Assembly (NCBI GenBank): GCA_003116995.1 | Contig: BDSL01000008.1 | Coordinates: forward strand, 1,736,001-1,800,000 | DNA length: 64,000 bases | Reading direction: 5' to 3' | Source of the DNA: Yamagishiella unicocca | Lineage: Eukaryota; Chlorophyta; Chlorophyceae; Chlamydomonadales; Volvocaceae | Part shown: positions 47,501 to 58,400 of the stretch, one piece after another | Layout: every line of letters begins with the position of its first letter | Numbering within the stretch: position 1 is the stretch's first letter | Notes under the pieces: generated by a model | The model's input: only the letters and a program-made list of their open reading frames with translations | Databases searched by the model: none | Told to the model about the DNA's origin: nothing | Made by a program: the position numbers and the translations under genes

Positions 47501-48074
47501 CCGCTGCCGCGCAGAGCTGGGCGGCCCCTGCCCCTGCCCCAGTACCAGGCTACAAGCCTCCGCTGCAGGTGCGGATACCGCACTGACCCGGCCGAGGCCG
47601 TCATGGGGCTTCCCTTAGCAGAGGCGCACACGCGCGTCGCTGCATACCTCCCCCCCTGCCTCGCTGCATCACCTCCGCAGCTCCGTCCATTACTCGCATG
47701 CACCTGCGCGCTTAGCCCCCGGGACGCTCCCTTGTCGCGTCACAAAACAAGCACCTCACCGGCTCGGCGGTGAAGCTACCAGCGCGTAAGACGGTGATTT
47801 CGCGTTCCGCACAAAGCTTGTGTTCCCGCCGCAACGACAACAACTCATCCTGGCTTCCTGGGCCTTACGCAACACCCCCCCCTTTCTTACTACCGGTATG
47901 TCGTTTCCGATGCTTCGCGCGCGTCCACAGGTCATTACTGACGCCCAGAAGCAGGCCAAGTACGCCGTGTCCGCCCTTTCATTCGAGGACATCGGAACAG
48001 CGGTCAAGCACCTGACGGAGGCGCTGCGGCTCCTAACCAACCCGGCAGCAGCGACTGCGCCGGCTCGCCGGTGA
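44516..48074 (+). CDS. VTA1: VTA1/LIP5-type ESCRT-III disassembly cofactor
   Basis: By family, binds and stimulates the Vps4 ATPase during ESCRT-III recycling at endosomes. Eight exons give 588 residues in frame: 44516-44566, 44657-44725, 45045-45272, 45562-46146, 46322-46374, 46681-46839, 47091-47568, 47931-48074. The N-terminal Vta1 domain (about 1-160) shows VAYYCRMYAIEQ and a WRAAEIRKAL helix. The C-terminal Vps4-binding domain (about 541-588) shows DAQKQAKYAVSALSFEDI and AVKHLTEALRLL. Human LIP5 is about 307 residues. The excess here is a linker of Ala, Gly, Ser and Pro, with a very proline-rich stretch encoded by about 47190-47568. Residues around 320-400 contain an uncharacterised block (GARFWPGAKMLIRTEEG to FLIQTAEGKEHAVTADQL) that may be an extra small fold. 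Intron 3 uses a GC donor. Confidence 0.9.
46849..46957. repeat. 14-bp minisatellite in a VTA1 intron
   Basis: Seven full copies and one partial copy of GGGCATCKCTTCTA (K = G or T) start at 46849, 46863, 46877, 46891, 46905, 46919, 46933 and 46947, just inside intron 6. Confidence 0.92.
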
Positions 48075-48292
48075 CACCCCGGCCCACCACGTGGGGGCCC
48101 TCCGGGCTGGTGGCGGCGATCGAAAATTCGAAATGCATGCCTGTCCATTGTTGGTGCGGATGTGTACAAGGTTGTGGTATTCGGGATGATGCCTGTACCT
48201 GTGTTGACGCACCGGGTACGCCACCAAATCCCAAATAAATGAATATGACATCAATGATGCCCGATGGTTCTACCTCTTGGTCTGGAACCCAC

Positions 48293-48297
48293 TGTAA
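48293..48297 (+). other. Candidate poly(A) signal (TGTAA) of VTA1
   Basis: TGTAA lies about 220 bp past the VTA1 stop codon. Confidence 0.4.
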
Positions 48298-50022
48298 CCG
48301 TTACAACAAAATCAATGATGGTCGCGTCATTGCGTGCTGGGGCGGCCCGCGAGCATGGCAGCAACCGTCGATCTGCAGCCGGTTGTGCCGCTTTTAGGCG
48401 TACTGAGGCTCTCGCGACCTCCTCGGGCTGCATTCATCGAGCTGCATTCATCGTAGCCGGGCCCGTGGCCCCGTGCACATGTACTGCAAAGTAGCGCCCG
48501 CCGATCACGACAGGCGGAAAGACATGGAAACGGAGATACAGGCAATCTGGCTTGTTACATCGGATACTGATTGTCTCCGGCCAGGAGAGCGGGAATTCGT
48601 TATTCCATCGCCGCGGCCAAGTCTAGGCATGCTCACCTAGTAGATAATAGCACTGCACGTCCGAGGCACATCCAGCGAACCACAAACGCACTGTCAAGTA
48701 GCACAAGTTCTGCCCCAACACCCGAGGTGCTTTCCGCCTGCTGCCGTCAGGCCGCATGCGCTACAACCATACATTGGCATGCAAATACACGAAAACATTC
48801 GCCTACCCGCAAGTCTACCTTGAGTCGGTTCTCCTTCGCTGTCTAACGATAGGGTTGTACAAGGAAGCGGAACCACAGCTGTAACATCGCTCACTGGTAT
48901 GGAATTGTCCGGCACGAGCTACTCCGGTGGCGCAGCGCAGCAGAAAAGGCAACGGGCGGCTGCCTAGCCTAGCCTTGAGGCGGATTGACAGGTCAGCCGC
49001 AAATACGAAAATAATAACCGAGTCCTTCAGCAGTCCGGAGAGATATTATGAGGGATGCCCCCTCGCTCGCCTGATTCTGTAGGCTTCTCCACCGGGGAGC
49101 TCGATGGGTACTGTTGCGTCATTCTGCCCCTTCCAAACGCCACTTCGGCTAAATCGGTCAACCGGGGCGGCAGGGCCAACGCGCTGGATTGCCGGACCTA
49201 CTCGCCTCCGCCTACTACAAGCAGAGCAGCCCACTCGCCTACGCCTACTAGCAGGCAGAGACACCCTGCCAGATTCTTATGACGCAAATTGAGCAATACA
49301 TCTACTCCAATGGTCCGTGTCCGTGAAAAGGTAGAACACAAACATAGTCAGGCTAGCCGCTGGCGGAGGGGGAAGCGCCAACTCGACGTCCCGCGCCTGC
49401 TGAAATGCTCAGTGTCGTTGTCGTCGCTGTGGCGCTCCGCTGCTGACGCACCGCAGCGGAGTCCCCAGACCTCCCAACAGGCTGCTGCTCTGAAATGAAG
49501 TCATCGTTACGAACACGCGAAAGTACATAGTGCTCCTAAATACGATCTAAATTCGCCCCTCGCGTCGTCTTGCTATGCAGCTAAGGCCTCCTGCTTCTAA
49601 ATCCTGACTCCTCGCATGCGTTGAACTTTGCGCATGGCTGCGCTCGGCGCCCTAGGAACATTTCTGCGTACGCCACACTTGGAAAGGACTGCATGCTCCT
49701 GGCCGTGCGCATGATGCTACCTGCTGAGCCGACCCTGCCGGCGGACCACACCGACCGGCGCCTTGCAAAACTACCACCACCACCTTTACAACTACGACCT
49801 TCTACCACGCATTCCCTAGACCACCGCCATTAGCCGGCCGGCGCGGTGCAAAACCCAAATGACTGGCTGCCGCAGAGTGCAGTGGTCGCTGCCAAGAGCG
49901 CTGCCAGGACGCCAGCAGCGACAACTGTGCAAACCCTGGGGAGCATGCGATGGTGCCTATGGAAATGAAAGTTGCCGGGCAGCAACGGCAGCAGCCCGAA
50001 GGCGCCTTAAACCCGCAGTGGC
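48298..50022. other. Intergenic between convergent genes; no gene recognised
   Basis: Nothing here resembles a coding exon. Minor features are a 14-bp tandem duplication (CTGCATTCATCGAG) near 48428 and a short CTACTCGCCTCCGCC-like duplication near 49198. On the minus strand, TGTAA at 49786-49790, about 235 bp past the ankyrin gene stop, is a candidate poly(A) signal. Confidence 0.45.
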
Positions 50023-52151
50023 TTAGTCGCACACCATCTCGTCGATGAGCGCACTCACATCGAAGGTGTCTTCAAAGGTCGGGTCCGCGCCTGCCGCCAT
50101 CAGCGCCGCCACCGTGTTCATGTGCCCCGCCTCACTCGCCACCCACAGTGCCCAGCTGTCCCGCGCACAGGGGTCCGCGCCAGCAGCCAGCAGCAGCTGC
50201 ACGCAGTCCGTACGGCCGCATCGCGCCGCCGCCACCAGCGGCGTGCCGTCCCGCGCCGCCGGGTCAGCCCCGGCCACCAGCAGCGCCGCCAGCACGGAAG
50301 CGTGGCCGCCCTCCGCGGCGGCGGCGAGGGCCTTGCTCCCGCATGCTACTGCGTTGGCTCCCGACGCGATGAGGTATTGCGCAGCCGATAGGCAGCCCAC
50401 CTGGCAGGGCGAGATAAGCGGGGCACCTCTGCGTGTTACCGTTTGTGGTGCGAAAGTAAGGCGTCGCCGGACGCCGGACGGCTCAAGCACCCCTATTACG
50501 AATGGCTTATAACCCAGTTTCCCTGCCGGTCCACAGATGGAGCGCCCTCTGCCCTGCACACCTGCGATGCCTGGATCAACGCCAGGTCTCGCACCGCCTG
50601 TGGGTCCAGTCCGTGTGGTGCGCAAGCGGCCACGCAAGATTCTACCAGACTGGTGTGTCCCGCCACGGCGGCCTCAGCGACTGCCGTCGCCAGACCAAAC
50701 AGGCCGTGCGCACCACACGGCGCCGACAGCAACGCCGCCATCACCGCTCCTGAGCCCAGCTTGCAGGCGAAGCGAAGCCCAGCGCTCTCCTGCGCGCCAG
50801 CCTCCGCGCCCGCGTCGAGCAACGCGACTACCACATCTACGCTGGCGCCAGCTCGACACGCCGTCACCAGCGGCGAGCTGTCGTCTGCGCGGGCGTCCGC
50901 ACCGCCCCGGACCAACTCCCTCACCACCTCCCCCGCCGCTGCGTCAAGGGCCGCGCCTGCAGCAGGCCGCTGACAGGCAGCGATGAGCGCCGCATTGCCG
51001 TACGCCGACGGGTCGGCGCCCGACGCAAACAGCGCTCGCACCGCAGCAGGTGATGTTGCCAATGCGGCGATACCATCGTGGCCGCTGCTGCTGACGCGGA
51101 TGAGCGCTAGGGTGGCCAGGGCCGCGGGGTGACGGCTGGCCCGCAGCAACGCCGCCTGGACGCCGGTGTGCCCGCATGAGGCTGCTTGCGCCAGCGCGAG
51201 CGCCAGAGATGGGATGCTATGGCCGCCAGGAGCCTCCACTTGTGGCGCCCTAGGCGACGGTGCTGCTTGCTCAGCCATGAACCCCTGGCCTGGAGCTGCA
51301 GTTGGTGAAGAGGCGGCTGTTGCGCCCAGCAGCTCCTCCACGCAGCCCAGCGCGCCTGACTTGCATGCCAGTCGCAGAGCCAGGCTGCCATCTGCAGTCG
51401 GGCTGAGCCCTGCGCCGTTCAGCACCTGACGTACGCAATCACGGTGGTTGCGTTCCACGGCAGCCAGTAATGCCTGCTGAGCGGCCGCCGCGCCAGGGCT
51501 GCCGCAACGCAGTACGAGCTGAACAGCCTGCGGGCTCCCCGCCGCACAGGCATCGCGAAGAAGCACGGCGGCAGGCCCAGGCGACAGCCGTGGATAGCAT
51601 CCGCTCACAACGAGGAGGCCCAGGATGTGGACTCGCGACACCGATGATGCTTGATTCGACCCAGCAGTCAAGCAGGGCCGCAAGTACCGTTCTATGGGCA
51701 CATCGGAAAGAGCGTCAAGTGCACGGCCGGGACCATAACGCTCGCGAAGCCATTGCGCTGCGAGGCGAGGGTCTGCTATCACCCCTTGCCAAGCAGCTTG
51801 CATGGCTTTTGAAACTAACATTCCGTTGCCTGCCGCCGATCCAGCGGTGGCAAGCACAGATTGTAAGAAATGCAACGGCAAACGGTGAAAGCTGCAGGTC
51901 GATCCAGCGTATGGGTCCACAGCTGGCAGTGATGTCGCTGGGCTGCTAGGCGAGCTTGCCTCGCTGGTATTAGCATCGCCAGAAGATGAAGCAGACCATA
52001 AACTGCTGTTCCCTGTATGCCGTTGTGGGCTGTGCAACTGTGCGGCGTATGCGCTCGAGGTCGAGCGCGCCAATTCCGTTCCACCGCAAAGGTCCATCGC
52101 TGCTATAAGCGCGCCCCCATTACTGTGATCCATCGCCTTGACGGCAAACAT
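50023..52151 (-). CDS. Ankyrin-type repeat protein
   Basis: Two exons, 52151-50562 and 50400-50023, join in phase to 655 residues. From about residue 180 the protein is a run of roughly 33-residue helical repeats with ankyrin-like signatures. Examples near the C-terminus are GTPLVAAARCGRTDCVQLLL, AAGADP (several times), and ALAAAAEGGHASVLAALLVA. The first 150 residues are Ser/Ala-rich, with a WLRERYGPGRAL segment before the repeats. The middle repeats are degenerate. The open frame begins with non-ATG codons, so the start was set at the first ATG (52151); a second ATG follows 21 bases later. Ankyrin arrays bind proteins, and no catalytic domain is present, so the partner is unknown. Confidence 0.85.
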
Positions 52152-53028
52152 GTTGTTAAAGGATGCGCGCACGCCTTTGAAGTTGGCACGCTACTGGGCT
52201 ACATTGCAGTCCGTTGCAGGTCGAAAACACGCTGCAACGAAAACCGTAACATACACGGTTAAAGCCTGTAGATCATGAATATTCATGCATTTACTCATGC
52301 AACCTCCGGTCAGTTGGCTAAGTTAGCCGCCATGCAGCTGTTCAGGTCTGGCGCAAAAACGTACGACAACATAATGCCCATTATTTAAGCGGTTATGGGA
52401 TATAGGGAATCTTTCTCAGTTGCGCCTGCCTACCCTCTTTGTTGCTGCAATTATTACATTCCAATTACCCTTATTTTATTCCAGTTGCCCCTATGAGACA
52501 GATGCCCACCAGCGAGTTTGCTACCGACGTGCTGAGATACAATAGAGTGTGACAAGCACGACTGCGCTATACCTCATATGGCAGCTGTCATGAACCGTTG
52601 CGGAAGAGAATATATAAGGCGTGGGCGGCACACCTCCCACCGTCAGTCTGCCCCGCACTTCAACCATGTGTATCGCACCACCATTGCGAAATACATGTAG
52701 TTCGTAGAGTAATCTGCATCGTCGTAATATTTGTCCCAGGCTACCTTGAGTATCGGACTAAGCGGGCCGCATAAACGAACAACGTGTCGCATTTTGCCCT
52801 TCGCGCCACGCAGTGCACCATACCGCTACAAAAGCTAATGCGATCTTCTCCGGGCGTCATACCGCTTTGCCTGCCACACGCACCTTGGGCTTGCTACTGC
52901 TGCTCGTTCTGCAACTAGACCCACTGCGCAGGACGGGAAACGGAGTAGCTCACGCTCCCTTAACGGAAAGCACGTTGATCTACACGGGCGTGCAGGCAGA
53001 GAGGTGTCGCTTGGTGCTGACCTCCAGC
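52152..53028. promoter_or_regulatory. Upstream region of the ankyrin gene, with a plus-strand TATA-like box
   Basis: The promoter of the minus-strand ankyrin gene should lie next to 52152. A strong ATATATAAGG at 52611-52620 points along the plus strand. The first downstream ATG, at 52664, opens only a 13-codon frame, and the 124-codon frame from 52813 has no recognisable domain. A short, non-coding or unrecognised plus-strand transcript is possible but unproven. Confidence 0.35.
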
Positions 53029-53082
53029 ACCTCCTTGAGCCTCCGCACCTCCTTGAGCCTCCGCACCTCCTTGAGCCTCCGC
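53029..53082. repeat. Three exact 18-bp tandem copies
   Basis: The unit ACCTCCTTGAGCCTCCGC is repeated at 53029, 53047 and 53065. It is a multiple of three, which explains the repeated Leu/Arg/Thr/Ser motif in a frame across it. Confidence 0.9.
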
Positions 53083-54665
53083 TATCCACAGCTGCACGAT
53101 CCATCCGACAGCCAAGGCCGCTCCAAAACCTACGTGACAGGTCACCTCCATCGCACGCAAGATCATGGCCAGTGGGCGATGTCGTGACACGGGGTGCGCC
53201 GGCAGCGGGGGCTTTCGGGATGAATATTCACGGGTTCTTGCCAACCTCTGCGCCCGTCATGGGGAGCGGCGGATGAGGGCGGTTTAACGACTCTCCCACA
53301 CAACCTAACAAGGCACGAGTAGGCTCCCATAGCTTCTAGCGGCTTCCAGGAGCTTCCAGTAGCGCCGCACCGCCCGAGGATTAGGGTTGTTGAACACGCA
53401 GTACGACTGGGGCGCGAGGTGTGTGTTCGAAGAGGGCTGGGGTGACAAGGGGTGTGTAGATTGTCCTTTACAAAAGGACAGGGACGGTGTGTGGAAATAA
53501 AGGGATGGGATGTGGTAATAAAAAAAGGGTAAACATTGTGCGGCCGTGTGGATATCGCGTCACGTGGTGGTTGGCTCGCCTGTCCACCGAGCCGTGACGA
53601 GTCCGGGCGCTGTGCATCTACGGCAAACTGCACTTCGGAACGCATGCCGATTCCACCCGCTTCCCACCTTAAGCTTCAAAGGGAAATGGGCAAGCAGGTT
53701 AAGCAACACAAAACAGTGCTTGCGCTCTTGGCTACCCGCGCGATCAGCGCCCAAACCAACGGTTCTCCTCCTCCTCCCGTCACCACTTAAGCTAGCGCCT
53801 GCTGCCCCACGCTGAGAGCCCGAGCTTGCTGGCAGATACCTTTCCGCATACCAGCGACCGGCAGGGTCTGATAAATGTGTGTGCCCGGACTTGCTCGTTG
53901 ACACATTTACAGTGACTGCTACTGCTGCTGGCAGGCTGAGATCCTTTCCGCCCGCCACTGGCCAGCACTGTGAGATTCCAGTACGACACAGTGCCGTACC
54001 CGCCAGCCGCCCAGCTCGTACCCTTCTTCGAACGAGTCTCCACCCGCACCACCCGTCTCCGCACTCGCCGCACCCAGCCGGTCCGTTGCGGGGGCTCCCG
54101 GCTCCCTACTGCCAATGAGTTGTGGAGGTGGCTGCATGGCGGCTGGCCCCTCTTTTTCACAACCACCAGAGGAACAAAACCCCCGGCCAGCCCCTCCGCT
54201 CATCAGCCCTTACATCGCCCTGAGCCCGCAACTCTCGACTCGAAACATTGTGCACAGGGCTCCGCCATGCCCCTAGCCGGCGACTCTGTCCACCCCCTAC
54301 TCGCATCCAGCCGATCCCCCGACCGGCCTGGATGACGCCCACCAGCCACCCAACCGACTAACGACGCTCGTGGCGCCGCCTCTCCGCCGCTCAACCGCTG
54401 CGACTCCCCGGGCCCGCAAACCCACCACCCCTCCTCCCCCTCCTCTAGTAATCAGCACCGAAGGGGGCCAGTAACAGCGCCCCAGCTGGGCGGACCCAGT
54501 TCCCCCATCAGGCCGCGACCTGCGCCCCCGAATGCTCCCACATCAACATCACACCCACACCCTCACCACACCCTCTCGCCCCGCCCCACTCTCCGCCCAA
54601 CCCTGGCCCCCGTCGACCCAAGACGCCGGTCGGCCGGCTGGCCTGCCCGGCAGCTGCCGGCCGGC
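53083..54665. other. Intergenic; 3' flank of chorismate synthase
   Basis: No recognised gene. The right part is C-rich and should hold the 3' UTR of the minus-strand chorismate synthase gene. A minus-strand TGTAA lies near 54210, about 450 bp past its stop. Confidence 0.4.
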
Positions 54666-57600
54666 TCATGCGCGCGCAAACTGCCGCTCGATGGTCGGGT
54701 CCGCTCCCACCGCCCCCTCCCGCGGCAGCAGCTCGCACTGCGCGAAGTGCTGCAGCAGCTGGTCCGCCAGCACCAGCGCCACCATGCTCTCAACCATGGG
54801 CACAGCACTGCGCGGAGGAGATGGTCGAGTAGGGAAGGGGGGGGGGGGTGAAAATAAAAAGGGAAGGAAAGGGGGGGGAGGCGGGGAAGGCGGGGATGTG
54901 GGTGCAGGTTGGCGGGAAGGGAACCATGGTGGGCGCGGCGTCTGTCTAGTTCGCCGCACCACCGCCCAGCTCCCCCGCCCTCCACCACATCGGCGGCGAC
55001 AATCGAAGCGGCGGTAACACGCTGTGCCTCCTCCTGACCCACATACCCGGCCCCTAAACCCCTAAAGACCCTTCCCCCTGGGTTTCTTCTCCTTCCCCCT
55101 CCCGCCTGCATGGGCATGCTGTGTGCTGGCCCGCAGCCCCTCCAGGCCCTCCACTCACCGCGGTACGACACAGGGGTCGTGCCGCCCCCGGGCTCGCAGC
55201 TCCGTCTCCTGGCCGTCGCGCGTGACCGTGCGCTGCTTTACCCCGATGGTTGACGTGGGCTTGAAGGCCACCCGGATGACGATGTCCTCGCCGTTGCTCA
55301 GACCGCCCTGCACGCCGCCGCTGCGGTTGGTGCGCGTCCGCACCTGTGCACCGGACCGGACCGAACAGGACAGGACCAGCAGCAGGATGGTAGGGTAGGG
55401 TAGGTGGTAGGCTGAGGCGGTAGGCTGAGGCGGCGAAACCCAGGTACCCAAGCTGCGGCCCTCCCATCTTCACCGCCATCCGACGCCGCCTGAGTCCCCT
55501 TGACCTCCCAGCAGGTCCCCCTCCTCCGCCTCCCAGTCCCTCCACCTCCCAGCAGCCCCCCCTTGCGCACCCTGCCCTCCTCGTCAATGTAGAACTCGTC
55601 GTTGTGCTCCGAGCCCAACATGGCCGCGCCACGGAAGCCGCTGCCGATCTCAAAACCCTGCGGCCACACCAGGCACACCATCACCACCAGCAGCATGGGA
55701 GGAGGGGGGGAGGCGCCGAGGCCGGTGGGACCGCGCACACAGGGACAGCGGCTCGTCCCGTGCTCGCCGGTTGGAACATCCCTCTTCTCAGCGAACCCCG
55801 ATCCACGCACCCTACCCTCCTGATCCAACCCTCCGGTCCAAGGCCTGTCTAGGCCACTACGCGCCTGCCCCTTCCCTCCCCGCCCACCTTCGTCGCGGGC
55901 AGGCTGAGCATGGCCTTGGCCAGCTCCGCCTCGAGCTTGTCGAACACGGGCGACCCCAGGCCCTTGGGGCAGCGGCGCACCACGCAGGTGACCTCACCGC
56001 CGCAGCTCTCGCCGCGGGTCCGGACCTCGTTGATGGCTGTAGCGGCAGCAGCAGCAGCGGCCGCGGCGGCAGTAGCAGCAGTGCCATGTGGGTGGATTCA
56101 AGATCCAGTTCCAGAAGAGGGGCATTTTGAAGGAGGCCAAGCTAGCCCGCTGCTGCTCTGGCCATGCGGCCGCTGCTGGGCCCCCTACCTGACCCGCGCC
56201 GTCCCTCCCTGCTTTCGCCCGATCCCAAGACACACCGGGAGGGGGGGTGGCGGTGTGACACCCCCACCCCGCCCCTCCCCTTCCTGCAACCCTCCCCTTC
56301 CTGCAACCCTCCCCTTCCTGCAACCCTCCCCTTCCTGCAGCCGCCCCCCTTCCAGCAACCCTCCCCTTCCTGCAATCCTCCCCTTCCTGCAACCCTCCAC
56401 CGCCCCTCCCCTTCCAGCAACCCTCCCCGCCCCTCCCCCCCTTTCCCCGCCCTGCCCTCTCTCCTGCCCGCTCACCGTCGATCATCTTGGTGGCTGCCGC
56501 CTGGTCCGGGCAGCGCACGATGTTGGACTCCACATCCGCCATAGTGAAGGTGGCCATGTCCACCTCCGACTCGATGTCGCGGACCTTGCTCACGTAGGCC
56601 AGGATCTGGGGCCCGCGGGGAAGAGCCGCGGGGCGGGGGAGCGGGAGTAAGTGGGGAGGGGAGGGGAGCGGAAGCAAGTGGGGAGGGGAGGGGGACCTCG
56701 GATGGGGCCAGGCACATAGGGCGGTGGGGCGCAGCATTGAGAGAGCCGAGCTAGGCAACCAGCCCAGCCCAGGCCAGGCGGCGCATGTGTGTGCAATGTG
56801 CAGCAGAGAACGAATGTGGGTATGGGAGGGGTACGCCGGACGGGCGCTTATAGCGGGGTGGGGGGCAGCAGGGCCTGTTTCAGGGGGGCGCTTTAGTGGA
56901 GGGCTGGGGAGGGAGCGGCGCGCGGCATGGTGCCCATGCCAGCAAAGACCTGCAGGCCCCACATCAGATCACAAACACACTGGCGCGTTGCAACCTAGTG
57001 GCAGCTGCCCGCGGCGGGTCCTGCCACCCTTAGCTCTCCGCGGGGTTAGGGGCGGGATGAGGCTGCGCGTGCCGCATGTCATCGGCGCAGCGCGCCTGGC
57101 GTGGCTCTAGCCTCACACACCCCTGCGCTCCCCCAAAGCCCGAAGAACCCCGACGCGCAGCCTGTCTAATACAAACAGCAGCCCACCTCGGTATCACCGA
57201 TGACTTTGAGCAGCTTCTTCGCGACTGCGCCGGCCGCGACGCGGCCAATTGTCTCGCGCGCCGAGCTGCGGCCGCCGCCTGCTACCGCGCGGATCCCATA
57301 CTTGAAGTCGTAGGTAGCATCAGCATGGCTTGGACGATAAGCAACGGCCATCTCCGTGTAGTCTTGCGACTTCTGGTCCTTGTTGCGGACCACGATGGCG
57401 ATGGGTGTCCCCAGCGTCACACCGTCAACTACACCAGACAAGATCTCCGCGATGTCATCCTCCTTGCGGGGAGTGGTGATAATGCTTTGCCCAGGCTTCC
57501 GACGGTCGAGCTCCAGTTGGATTTCGTCCTCTGTGATAGCCAGGCGCGGCGGCACGCCATCGATAACGCAGCCAACGCCCTTGCCGTGGGACTCGCCGAA

Positions 57601-57726
57601 GGTAGTCACACGGAAGCTGTTTCCATAAGTGCTTCCAGCAGCATGCACACTAAGACGGAGGGTGCGAGAGGCTTGGCGCGGGCCGGCGAATGCGCGGCGC
57701 CCTTGTAGGCGCCCTGTGGTCTGCAT
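54666..57726 (-). CDS. AROC: Chorismate synthase, plastid form
   Basis: Converts 5-enolpyruvylshikimate 3-phosphate to chorismate, the last shikimate-pathway step, using reduced FMN (EC 4.2.3.5). In algae and plants this is plastidic. Six exons splice in phase to 410 residues: 57726-57187, 56605-56476, 56036-55888, 55657-55571, 55343-55159, 54807-54666. The first 30 residues are basic and Ser/Ala-rich, fitting a transit peptide. The core has [15 protein letters not shown] (GESHG at 44-48), [11 protein letters not shown] (about 149-159), [18 protein letters not shown], and the C-terminal [13 protein letters not shown] signature with its conserved Arg, Asp and Pro. All three family signatures are intact, so it should be active. 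Length is close to plant enzymes after transit-peptide removal. It diverges from the exonuclease gene across 674 bp. Confidence 0.96.
56277..56430. repeat. 17-bp minisatellite in a chorismate synthase intron
   Basis: About eight copies of a pyrimidine-rich 17-bp unit, CCCCTTCCTGCAACCCT with minor variants, lie in the intron between exons 2 and 3. On the transcribed (minus) strand the unit is purine-rich. Confidence 0.9.
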
Positions 57727-58400
57727 TGTGTGTTATACACTATCGCAATTTACAAAGCTCCTATGACTTCCCCTACAATTTTGGCCCTGATATCGTTCGA
57801 TCACGGCGTCTCAATTGACCTCAGTGGGTCCAATTTAGCAAGGCGATTCCGAGAGTCTCTCAAGTATCGATTACATGCAATATATCTACAAATTAATGGA
57901 TCCTACCCATATAAAACAAAGCCCTTATTCATGCATAATTTCCAACGACTGACCCCACGGGCGAATCCATGGCCTGCATACTTCACATTTAACGGCACGC
58001 ATAGGTAGCAGAATGCCGAGCGGTTTTAAGGTGCGGAACCAACTCGGGGAACTGACACTTATGCGGATGGCGCCACGTCGACACGTGCAAAACATAGCCA
58101 TAGATACGCACTTGCCGTTACAGGGCCGTGCCGCTGAGTGTTCATGCGCGTGGCGCTCAAAACCCGACTTCCAGCCGGCCCCGCCCTTAAAACTGTAACC
58201 CGGAGAGCCGCTTACACGATCCCAGTACGACGACGAAAGCGCTCAACCGTCAGGCAATGCTAACTACACCTCGTCCGCCTCCTTGACCGCTGCGTGGCTT
58301 GAAACACCAACTGCCTCTCATCTCCCTCCCTCACCGTAAGTCTTTTTTCCCGCGCAACTCCAACAATCGGGCCCCCCTTCCACAGGAACAGCAGCGCCGC
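57727..58400. promoter_or_regulatory. Divergent intergenic region between chorismate synthase and exonuclease
   Basis: The 674 bp between the two start codons must carry both promoters and 5' UTRs. The left half is AT-rich by the standard of this window. I see no third gene and no definite TATA box. Confidence 0.5.

Noticed and set aside
55994..56962. 322-codon minus-strand frame at chorismate synthase
   Set aside because: It reads through the minisatellite and introns of that gene; the Gly/Arg-rich part is simply the repeat translated.
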